Shown: one piece after another, positions 18,036 through 25,295 of the stretch
Position numbering within the stretch: the stretch's first letter is position 1
Layout: the number at the start of each line of letters is the position of its first letter
DNA from: CAYVBW01 sp964449995
GTDB lineage: Bacteria > Patescibacteriota > Microgenomatia > UBA1400 > PJMF01
DNA: 40,961 bases
NCBI GenBank assembly: GCA_964449995.1
Contig: CAYVBW010000006.1
Coordinates: 1 to 40,961, forward strand
Direction: 5' to 3'
Position numbers and translations under genes: made by a program
Notes under the pieces: model-generated
What the model saw: the letters and a program-made list of their open reading frames with translations, nothing else
Told to the model about the DNA's origin: nothing
Databases searched by the model: none

Positions 18036-18731
18036 TCAAGATTGGGCTGACTGCAGAAGAAAAATAAAGCTATCAGCTTCAAGCGAAGCCGAGCCCACCA
18101 AAACACCATCGCTCACAGCCAAAAACTGGCTAACATTCTCGCTATTAACACTGCCTCCATATAAAACCGGAACCTGATAGGTTGCCTTAACTTGAGCCAC
18201 TATCTGTCCAACATGCTCTGGATCTTCACTTTGACCTGTGCCAATAGCCTGCAATGGCTCGTAGGCAATAACCAAAGAATTTTGCAGTTTTTCTTTTTCT
18301 TGAGTGGTTTCTTGTAAAACTTTTAGCTGAGATTCAAGATAGGGCTCATCTAAACATAAAACCGGATTAATATTTGCTTCCAGGGCTTGTTGAACTTTCT
18401 GTGCCACTACTTCATCTGTTTCCTGAAAATAGCGCCGGCGCTCGCTGTGACCCAAGATCGCATAGTTAATTCCTAAATCCTGCAGATTGTCAGCACAAAC
18501 AGCTCCGGTGTAACTGCCGGCGCTAAACTGACTTAAATCCTGGACAGCCAGTTTAATCCCGTTAGCCTCCACTATATCACCCACAGCCGACAAAATAGGA
18601 AAAGGCGGAGCCAAAACTAAAGAAAGATTATTTTCTTTTTCTTGCAAAAAAGAGTTTACTTTATTCAACCACTCTATTGCGGAGTGCTTGTTATGATTTG
18701 ATTTCCAATTGGCAACAATTAATTTAGTCAT
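18036..18731 (-). CDS. tpiA: Triosephosphate isomerase
   Basis: This glycolytic enzyme interconverts dihydroxyacetone phosphate and glyceraldehyde 3-phosphate in the cytosol. At 231 aa it is compact for the family (about 250). The catalytic set is complete: Asn8 and Lys10 in ANWKSN, His95 in ILGHSERR, Glu158 in AYEPLQAIGTG, and the phosphate-binding LYGGSV. The usual Trp of the loop-6 hinge (PVWAIGTG) is Gln here. It heads the minus-strand run that continues into the glycan genes 36 bases downstream. Confidence 0.96.
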   Translation of the reverse strand: MTKLIVANWKSNHNKHSAIEWLNKVNSFLQEKENNLSLVLAPPFPILSAVGDIVEANGIKLAVQDLSQFSAGSYTGAVCADNLQDLGINYAILGHSERRRYFQETDEVVAQKVQQALEANINPVLCLDEPYLESQLKVLQETTQEKEKLQNSLVIAYEPLQAIGTGQSEDPEHVGQIVAQVKATYQVPVLYGGSVNSENVSQFLAVSDGVLVGSASLEADSFIFLLQSAQS

Positions 18732-18756
18732 AAGTTGATAATTAATTAATGATTAA

Positions 18757-18765
18757 TATATAACA
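18757..18765 (-). promoter_or_regulatory. Candidate extended -10 promoter for tpiA
   Basis: Read on the minus strand, TGTTATATA fits TG-N-TATATA about 26 bases before the tpiA start. No -35 box is evident. It shares the 133-base divergent gap with the uvrD promoter candidate. Confidence 0.35.
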
Positions 18766-18799
18766 CTCTCATCTCTACTATATCCTGCTTCTTAAAACG

Positions 18800-18808
18800 T
18801 GTTAATAT
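18800..18808 (+). promoter_or_regulatory. Candidate extended -10 promoter for uvrD
   Basis: TGTTAATAT fits TG-N-TAATAT 56 bases before the uvrD ATG. No -35 match was found. No LexA-like operator is recognisable nearby. Confidence 0.35.
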
Positions 18809-18864
18809 GTGGACTGTAAACAAAAGAACTAAAAAAATTTTAAACGTTTTTCAAAATAAAAATC

Positions 18865-20871
18865 ATGCCTGATATCAATAAATTTTTAAGTCAGCTTAAC
18901 AACAACCAGCGCCAGGCTGTTGAGCACCTGTCCGGTCCAGCAGTAGTTTTAGCTGGAGCTGGGAGCGGCAAAACCAGAGTGTTAACCACTCATGCCGCCT
19001 GGCTAATTCAAAAACAAAAGATCGCTGCTGACAAAATTCTACTGATTACATTTACCAACAAAGCAGCAGGTGAAATGAGTAAGCGTATTCAAGCTTTAAC
19101 AAATTACCAACTGCCTTACTCCGGAACTTTTCACGGTTTTTGCGCTAGAATCTTGCGACATGAAGGTGGAAAAATCGGCTATTCTTCAAATTATCTAATT
19201 TTTGACACCTCTGATCAGGAGGCTTTGCTCAAACAGATCTACAAAGAAAAAAATATCAATCATAAAAAATTTAAGCTAGGAACAATTAAGGCAATGATTT
19301 CTCAGGCTAAAAATAATTTAATAGATGTGGATCAATATCAAGAGCAGGCTCAAAACGAATTTCAACATCTGGCAGCTAAAATTTATCGTATTTATCAGCA
19401 GCGTCTCCTTGATCAGAACGCAGTTGATTTTGACGACTTGCTATTTGGCATTGTCACTTTGTTCAACCACCACCCTCACATCTTAAATAAATATCAAAAA
19501 CAGTTTGAGCATGTTTTGGTTGATGAATATCAGGATACTAATAAAGCTCAATATCAATTAACAAAACAGCTGTCTCTGCCTCAAAAAAATGTTTATGTAG
19601 TGGGCGATTTTGCCCAAAGTATTTATGCTTGGAGAGGAGCAGACTACCGCAATTTATTTTACCTACAACAGGATTTTGAAAACCTTTCAGAATATAAACT
19701 GGAGCAAAACTACCGTTCAACCCAGCCAATCTTAGCCACTGCTTCTAAGCTGATCAGCAACAACACAACTCATCCTATTTTAAAACTTTGGACAAAAGAA
19801 AAAACTGGAGAACCAATTACTATTACTGAAACTAACTCCAATGAAGCTGAAGCTGAATTTGTAGTTAATCAAATAAAACAATTAAAAACAAAATATAAAT
19901 ACCAGGATATAGCAATTTTATATCGCACTAATGCCCAGTCACGAGCTTTTGAGGAATTCTTTATTAAAGCAGGTATATCATATCAAATTATAGGCGGCTT
20001 CAAGTTTTATGAACGCAAAGAAATTAAAGATTTGCTGGCTTACTTAAGGCTAGTCATAAATGATAAGGATTCAGTGAGCCAAGAAAGAGCGATAAATTTA
20101 GGCAAACGTCGTTATGCTAAATTTCAAAAATGGCTGCAGCAAAAATCAAAAAAACAAGACAAAATAAATAAAAAAGTCTCAAAGCAAACCAATCAAGAAC
20201 AAAGACTTGATTTAGACAGTCCCTATGAGCTACTTAAACAAATCTTAAAAATTACTGATTATTTAAACAAATTTGATCCCAAAAATACAGAAGACACAGA
20301 AAGAATTGAAAATATTAGAGAGTTGTTAACCGTGGCTTCTCAATTCCAAGATACAACGATTTTTCTTGAAAATGTAAGTCTAGTCCAAGATGAACAAATG
20401 AAAGATTTACCTGTGGACGAGTCGGATAATCGTGTCACTTTAATGAGCCTGCACTCTGCCAAAGGTCTTGAGTTTCCAGTGGTATTTATAGTTGGCTTGG
20501 AAGAAGGTTTACTACCCCATAGCCACTGTATGTTTGATGCTGAACAACTAGAAGAAGAGCGTAGATTATGTTACGTAGGTATTACTCGAGCCCAGGAAAA
20601 ACTATATTTAACCTATGCCACCAACCGTTGGCTGTATGGCCGCGACTGTCAATCAAAACCCAGTCGCTTCTTATCTCAACTTCCTACAGAATCAACTATT
20701 AAAAGGCAGTTTGTAAACAGCTACAAACAAACTAAGAAATATAACTCTAGCCAAAACACAACTAACGACCGATCAAAGAAAAAATACCATCTTAAGTTGG
20801 AGATTGATGAGGATGATTTAGATGCACTGCTCAGTGACGAGCTGGCTATAGAAGATTTTTTAAATAAATAA
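18865..20871 (+). CDS. UvrD/PcrA/Rep superfamily 1A DNA helicase
   Basis: A 3'-5' DNA helicase for repair and fork clearance. The 668-aa protein shows the SF1A motifs in order: Q-motif region NNNQRQAVEHLSGP, Walker A GAGSGKT at 31-37, TFTNKAAGEM, VDEYQDTN, DFAQSIYAWRGA, EQNYRST, LHSAKGLEFPVVF and RRLCYVGITRA. It is somewhat shorter than E. coli UvrD (720 aa) and has a Lys-rich stretch around 425-445. The C-terminus is acidic (EIDEDDLDALLSDE), possibly a partner-binding tail. Which of UvrD, PcrA or Rep it matches best cannot be decided by eye. Its TAA stop lies in the first bases of repeat copy A. Confidence 0.93.
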   Translation: MPDINKFLSQLNNNQRQAVEHLSGPAVVLAGAGSGKTRVLTTHAAWLIQKQKIAADKILLITFTNKAAGEMSKRIQALTNYQLPYSGTFHGFCARILRHEGGKIGYSSNYLIFDTSDQEALLKQIYKEKNINHKKFKLGTIKAMISQAKNNLIDVDQYQEQAQNEFQHLAAKIYRIYQQRLLDQNAVDFDDLLFGIVTLFNHHPHILNKYQKQFEHVLVDEYQDTNKAQYQLTKQLSLPQKNVYVVGDFAQSIYAWRGADYRNLFYLQQDFENLSEYKLEQNYRSTQPILATASKLISNNTTHPILKLWTKEKTGEPITITETNSNEAEAEFVVNQIKQLKTKYKYQDIAILYRTNAQSRAFEEFFIKAGISYQIIGGFKFYERKEIKDLLAYLRLVINDKDSVSQERAINLGKRRYAKFQKWLQQKSKKQDKINKKVSKQTNQEQRLDLDSPYELLKQILKITDYLNKFDPKNTEDTERIENIRELLTVASQFQDTTIFLENVSLVQDEQMKDLPVDESDNRVTLMSLHSAKGLEFPVVFIVGLEEGLLPHSHCMFDAEQLEEERRLCYVGITRAQEKLYLTYATNRWLYGRDCQSKPSRFLSQLPTESTIKRQFVNSYKQTKKYNSSQNTTNDRSKKKYHLKLEIDEDDLDALLSDELAIEDFLNK

Positions 20872-20970
20872 ATTCGCAAATTAATATTAGTAATAGATAT
20901 GAGCTCATTTCTAAGGGGTTTCACCCCGAGCGCATTTTGTCCCGCTAAGAGAGACAAGCTGGCGGGGTAT
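20867..20970 (+). repeat. Structured intergenic repeat, copy A
   Basis: About 104 bases that recur at 22096-22204 with few changes. The order is AATAAATTCGCAAATTA, a near-constant block with the perfect palindrome ATGAGCTCAT, a GGGG-TTTCA-CCCC hairpin, then TTTTGTCCCGC and GGCGGGGTAT, which can pair through CCCGC/GCGGG. The copy covers the uvrD stop codon. It has no coding content and no flanking target duplication that I can see. The remaining gap to femAB holds only that gene's promoter. Confidence 0.85.
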
Positions 20971-21038
20971 TTAATTAGAATAAATTTCTCATGCGTTAAG
21001 CTCTCGTTAAACTCTCTACCAATTCTCTAAAACTAATG

Positions 21039-21067
21039 TTCAAAAACTTATCCAATTCTTCTATAAT
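21039..21067 (+). promoter_or_regulatory. Probable promoter of the FemAB-like gene
   Basis: TTCAAA (21039-21044) and TATAAT (21062-21067) are 17 bases apart. The -10 box ends only 11 bases before the ATG, so the mRNA would have a leader of about 5 bases or none. Confidence 0.5.
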
Positions 21068-21078
21068 ACTCCCAGACT

Positions 21079-22113
21079 ATGCTTATCAGACCCATTCGGC
21101 TTGAAGAAAAAGACCTTTACAACAGCGCAGTTTTCCACCCTGTTCAAACTTGGCAATGGGGTGAATTCCGCAAAAACACAGGTAAAAAAATTGAAAGAAT
21201 TGGGTTCTTTGAAGACGGACAGATAAAAAATGCCCTACAGGTATTTTTCCACCCAATACCTAAATTGCCTCAGCACACAATCGGCTATTGCCCTAGAGCT
21301 TTTTCTCCAGACGAAGATCAACTATCAGTTCTCAAAGAGCTGGGTAAAAAACATAATGCTATATTTATCAAAATTGAACCCAATGTTTTTAAGCCTATAG
21401 AGAGAAGAGATGAGCTTAAGCCTTTGATTGATTTATTACTTAACAATAATTGCGAGCCCGGCCGTCCTTTTTTTGCTGAAAACACTTTTCACATAGATCT
21501 CTCTCAATCTGAAAAAGAACTTTTTGGAAAACTCAAAAATAAAACCCGTTATAACGTCAGATTGGCCCAAAAAAAGGGAGTGAAGATTATAGAAGATAAT
21601 TCTCGCAAAGGACTAAATACTTATTTAAAGATCTTAGAAGAAACACTAAAAAGACAAAAGTTTTATCTGCACACTCCTCAATATTTTAAAGAAATGTGGC
21701 AACTACTGGCTGATTCTGACTTGATGCATATTTTTCATGCTGTTTATGATGACATACCTCTAGTTTCTTGGGTCATATTTAAATGGCAAGATACAGTTTA
21801 CTATCCCTATGGAGCTTCACGCGATGCTCATCGGGATGTTATGGCCAGCAATCTAATGATGTGGGAAATGATCACTTGGGCAAAAAGGGGGGGAGCAGCT
21901 ATTTTTGATATGTGGGGATCTCTAGGAGCTAAACCTAATCCAAAAAATCACTGGTTTGGTTTTCATCGTTTTAAAGAAGGTTATGGTGGAGATTTGATGC
22001 AATTTATCGGTACATTCGATCTTGTTTTACAGCAACCACAATACAAAATATTCCAAACCGTAGATAGCTTGCGCTGGAAATTTCTTAGAATAAAAAATAA
22101 ATTCGCAAATTAA
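21079..22113 (+). CDS. FemABX-family aminoacyl/peptidyl transferase
   Basis: The 344-aa protein has the tandem GNAT-like fold features of FemABX enzymes: HPVQTWQWGEFRKNTGKKIERIGFFEDGQI near the start, then LKNKTRYNVRLAQKKGVKI, LVSWVIFKWQDTVYYPYGAS, and GGAAIFDMWGSLG...WFGFHRFKEGYGGDLMQFIG at the end. Family members use aminoacyl-tRNA to add residues to the lipid II stem peptide in the cytosol, making the peptidoglycan cross-bridge; some act on other acceptors. The last three codons (Phe-Ala-Asn) and the stop are provided by the repeat at 22096, so the original C-terminus was probably changed by that element. Confidence 0.85.
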   Translation: MLIRPIRLEEKDLYNSAVFHPVQTWQWGEFRKNTGKKIERIGFFEDGQIKNALQVFFHPIPKLPQHTIGYCPRAFSPDEDQLSVLKELGKKHNAIFIKIEPNVFKPIERRDELKPLIDLLLNNNCEPGRPFFAENTFHIDLSQSEKELFGKLKNKTRYNVRLAQKKGVKIIEDNSRKGLNTYLKILEETLKRQKFYLHTPQYFKEMWQLLADSDLMHIFHAVYDDIPLVSWVIFKWQDTVYYPYGASRDAHRDVMASNLMMWEMITWAKRGGAAIFDMWGSLGAKPNPKNHWFGFHRFKEGYGGDLMQFIGTFDLVLQQPQYKIFQTVDSLRWKFLRIKNKFAN

Positions 22114-22204
22114 AATTAGTAATAGATATGAGCTCATTTCTAAGGGGTTTCACCCAGAGCACGTTTTGTCCCGTCCCGCTCAACGGGACAAGCCGGCGGG
22201 GTAT
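22096..22204 (+). repeat. Structured intergenic repeat, copy B
   Basis: About 109 bases matching copy A at 20867. The block from TAATAGATATG through GGGGTTTCACCC is identical in the two copies. Copy B has a longer hairpin, TTGTCCCG pairing with CGGGACAA, where copy A keeps only TTGTC/GACAA; both retain CCCGC...GCGGG. The outer stem is thus preserved while bases differ, which suggests selection on structure. It begins inside femAB. The 131 bases from here to pyrH are AT-rich with one -10-like hexamer. Confidence 0.85.
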
Positions 22205-22285
22205 ATAATCAAAATAAACTAAAAACATAAGCAACAAATCGACTACTTAATTAAATTTAAAAGCACAATCAATACACACTAGGTT

Positions 22286-22291
22286 TATAAT
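22286..22291 (+). promoter_or_regulatory. Candidate -10 box upstream of pyrH
   Basis: TATAAT lies 44 bases before the pyrH start codon. No -35 hexamer fits at normal spacing, so it is only a candidate. Confidence 0.3.
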
Positions 22292-22335
22292 TAAAACTAA
22301 ATTTATCAATTACTTAATTAAATATTTAAAAACTT

Positions 22336-23082
22336 ATGAATAAAAAACGTTTTGATCGAATCATGTTAAAAATTGGCGGAGAATCAATGCTAGGCAAATT
22401 AAAATATGGGATAGATCCCGAAGCTGCCAAAGAGATAGCCCTTAAAATCAGAAGTATTTATACCAAGCACGTTCAAATCGCCATTGTTATCGGCGGAGGA
22501 AACATCTTTAGAGGCGTTGCTGGAGCAAAAAAGGGCATGGATCGTGCTACAGCCGACTATATGGGTATGCTTGCAACAGTTATGAACGGTTTAGCCTTGC
22601 AAGATGCTCTGGAATCTTTGGGAGTACCCAGCCGACTTCAGTCAGCGCTTGATATGCCAGCAGTGGCTGAACCTTTTATCCGTCGTAGAGCTATTCACCA
22701 TATGGAGAAGGGGAGAGTTGTCATTTTAGCTGCTGGTACAGGACTACCCTATGTCACAACCGATACCGGAGCAGCCCTGCATGCTCTAGAATTACATTGT
22801 AATGTTTTAATGAAGGCGACAAAGGTTAATGGCATCTATAATCTAGATCCTGAAAAAAATAAGGATGCCAAGCGCTATAAAACCCTACATTACAAAGATG
22901 CCATTGAGCAAGACAATATCCAAATTATGGACACAGCCGCCATAGCTATGGTTAGAGAAAATAATATGCCAGTCATGGTCTTTAAACTCTTTGAAGGAGA
23001 TAATCTTGAAAAAGCAGTTGAAGGAGAGGATATTGGAACTTACATGAGTGGTGAAACACAATCTGTTTTTGCCGAAAAATAA
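22336..23082 (+). CDS. pyrH: UMP kinase
   Basis: This amino-acid-kinase-fold enzyme phosphorylates UMP to UDP in pyrimidine nucleotide synthesis. At 248 aa it has the normal length. Visible motifs are MLKIGGESM at the N-terminus (ATP/phosphate loop), IAIVIGGGNIFRG, the UMP-site segment ATADYMGMLATVMNGLALQDALE, and VVILAAGTGLPYVTTDTGAALHALEL. The usual neighbours tsf and frr are not here; instead gap follows after 54 bases. Confidence 0.96.
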   Translation: MNKKRFDRIMLKIGGESMLGKLKYGIDPEAAKEIALKIRSIYTKHVQIAIVIGGGNIFRGVAGAKKGMDRATADYMGMLATVMNGLALQDALESLGVPSRLQSALDMPAVAEPFIRRRAIHHMEKGRVVILAAGTGLPYVTTDTGAALHALELHCNVLMKATKVNGIYNLDPEKNKDAKRYKTLHYKDAIEQDNIQIMDTAAIAMVRENNMPVMVFKLFEGDNLEKAVEGEDIGTYMSGETQSVFAEK

Positions 23083-23136
23083 TTTTTACAAAATTTTGAT
23101 AACTTTAATATCAATTCAATTAATATTAAATCAACT

Positions 23137-24186
23137 ATGAACAAAACTTTTGCCATTAATGGTTTTGGCCGAATCGGCCGGACCGCTTTTAGAATCTGGT
23201 GGCTCCAGCACCGAGACGAACTAAACTTAGTCGCTGTTAATACTTCTGGCTCTATGCCGATCAAAAACTGGATACATTTGCTCAAAAACGATAGTAATTA
23301 CAGCAAGTTTGATCCAGAAATTAGCTATGAAGAACATCAATCTAATAAAGAAGTTACAGATGAAAATCCTGTACTAGGTGTGGTTAAGATCCAAGACCGA
23401 TCAATCACAATTACAGCTCAAAGAGATCCTGCAAAGTTGCCATGGAAAAAATTAGGAGTACAAATTGTTTTAGAAGCCACAGGCAAATTTTTAACAAAAG
23501 ATGACGCAGGGTTGCATCTTAAAGCAGGGGCTAAAAAGGTTTTACTAACTGCTCCAGGAAAAAGCGATGGTATTAGTACCTCAGTAATCGGGGTTAATGA
23601 ATTTGATTTTAGTTATGATATTCTCTCAAATGCCTCCTGTACTACTAACTGCGTAGCCCCAGTGGTTCAAGTTTTGCATGAAAAGATTGGTGTAAAAAAA
23701 GCAATTTTAACTACAGTTCATGCTTATACTGATAATCAAAATTTATTAGATAATTCTCACAAAGACATGAGGCGAGCCCGTAGCGCTGCTATTAATATCA
23801 TCCCCACCAGCACCGGAGCAGCCAAAGCCACAACTGAGATTATTCCTGAATTAGATGGTTTATTTGACGGTATTGCTATGAGGGTACCCACCCCTACAGG
23901 GTCTATTTCAGACATGGTTTTTGTGACCCAGCGGGAAACTACTGTCCAAGAAGTCAATCAAGCTTTAACCCAAGCAAGTAAAAGTGAACGCTGGCAAGGT
24001 GGATTGGGTGTGAGTAGCGAACCACTGGTTTCAAGTGACATTATCGGACGCAATGAAGCCTCAATTGTTGATTTAGAATTTACACAAGTAGTCGGCGGTG
24101 ATTTAGTTAAAGTTGTAAGTTGGTATGACAATGAATGGGGTTACTGCGCACGCCTGCTCGATCAACTCAAGCTAATCCAGCTTTAA
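23137..24186 (+). CDS. gap: Glyceraldehyde-3-phosphate dehydrogenase, type I
   Basis: This is the glycolytic enzyme that oxidises and phosphorylates glyceraldehyde 3-phosphate. The 349-aa protein has the NAD-fold fingerprint NGFGRIGR (8-15), the active site NASCTTNC with nucleophile Cys168, the HAYTDNQ loop with the catalytic His, and TGAAKA and WYDNEWGY at the end. The residue after strand 2 that normally is Asp in NAD-specific enzymes (ND...) is Thr36 here (VNTSG), so use of NADP, alone or with NAD, is possible. The gene is followed 17 bases later by the YhaO-like gene. Confidence 0.95.
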   Translation: MNKTFAINGFGRIGRTAFRIWWLQHRDELNLVAVNTSGSMPIKNWIHLLKNDSNYSKFDPEISYEEHQSNKEVTDENPVLGVVKIQDRSITITAQRDPAKLPWKKLGVQIVLEATGKFLTKDDAGLHLKAGAKKVLLTAPGKSDGISTSVIGVNEFDFSYDILSNASCTTNCVAPVVQVLHEKIGVKKAILTTVHAYTDNQNLLDNSHKDMRRARSAAINIIPTSTGAAKATTEIIPELDGLFDGIAMRVPTPTGSISDMVFVTQRETTVQEVNQALTQASKSERWQGGLGVSSEPLVSSDIIGRNEASIVDLEFTQVVGGDLVKVVSWYDNEWGYCARLLDQLKLIQL

Positions 24187-24203
24187 GTTGATAAACTACA
24201 AGC

Positions 24204-25295
24204 ATGGCAAAAATATTACACACTGCAGACGTACATCTCAAAAAATTCAACGATGAACGTTGGCAAGCCCTATCTACAGTTCTTAAATTAGCTAATCAAC
24301 TAAGTGTTGATGTTTTAACCATTGCCGGCGATCTATTTGACCAAAACGTAGCCTCTAATGAACTGCGCGATGAGAAGCTTAGAAAGCTATTTTCTAAACA
24401 GAAGTTTAAAATCATTATATTACCAGGCAATCATGACGCCTCCTCCTTTGGCCATGGTTTTTATTTTGGAGACAATGTTACCGTTATTGAAAAATCCAAT
24501 CAGCTTATTAAGCTAAAAGATACAACAATTGCCGGTATTCCTTTTGAACCCTTATCTGCTAGTGAGTTGTTTAAAACTATTGAGTCAATTAATTCAAAGC
24601 TTAACCAAGATTCAGCAAATATCTTATTATTCCATGGGGAATTAACTGATCTTTTTTTTAACAGCAGTGACTTTGGCGATGAGGGTCAAAAAAGATACAT
24701 GCCTCTTAAGCTTAATTTGCTTGAACATACTAATTTTGATTACATTTTAGCTGGACATTTTCACAGTAAGTATCATGTTAAGCGTCTGCCAAATAAACGA
24801 CAAAAACAGGGTGGTTATTTTGTCTATCCGGGTTCTCCGGTTTCTATCACCACAAAAGAAATTGGTCCAAGATCAGCTACTCTTATAAATACCCAAAAAT
24901 CACCTAAGCAAGTCGAGCTGGAAACTTTATATTATGAAAATGTTGAAATCTTCATCTCACCTGAAGATGACCAAAAAATCTTAAAACAAATTGAAGGCCG
25001 ATTAAAAAAACTACCTGCTAATGCCATAGGCTTATTAAAAATTAACGGATTTATTAATCACAAAAAACTTACATTAACAGAAACTGGGTTAAAAAAAGAG
25101 CTAATTAAATTAGCTGAGAAATACAGCAGCCAAATCAGTGATGAAGACTTTGCCATAAAAGATATAGGCGCAATTATTAACAGTGGTCTTTATCGAGTCT
25201 TTGTTGATGAGCTTGAAAAAACCAAGTTTGATCAAGCCTATAAGCAACAACTTGTGCAAAATTTTGTTAATGCTCTCATGCAAGTTAATTCATGA
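24204..25295 (+). CDS. Metallophosphoesterase, YhaO/SbcD/Mre11-like nuclease
   Basis: The 363-aa protein carries the calcineurin-like phosphoesterase motifs of Mre11/SbcD nucleases: TADVHL with Asp9 and His11, AGDLFD with Asp43, LPGNHD with Asn76-His77, and AGHFHSKY (183-190) with His185 and His187. It should cut DNA ends with Mn2+. The 4-base ATGA overlap with a membrane-segment-bearing ATPase makes it closer to the Bacillus YhaO of the YhaN-YhaO pair than to classical SbcD; this assignment is from domain layout only. Confidence 0.85.
   Translation: MAKILHTADVHLKKFNDERWQALSTVLKLANQLSVDVLTIAGDLFDQNVASNELRDEKLRKLFSKQKFKIIILPGNHDASSFGHGFYFGDNVTVIEKSNQLIKLKDTTIAGIPFEPLSASELFKTIESINSKLNQDSANILLFHGELTDLFFNSSDFGDEGQKRYMPLKLNLLEHTNFDYILAGHFHSKYHVKRLPNKRQKQGGYFVYPGSPVSITTKEIGPRSATLINTQKSPKQVELETLYYENVEIFISPEDDQKILKQIEGRLKKLPANAIGLLKINGFINHKKLTLTETGLKKELIKLAEKYSSQISDEDFAIKDIGAIINSGLYRVFVDELEKTKFDQAYKQQLVQNFVNALMQVNS

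Noticed and set aside
20867..22204. CRISPR array or insertion sequence
   Set aside because: There are only two copies separated by a gene, with no regular spacers and no transposase or terminal inverted repeats.
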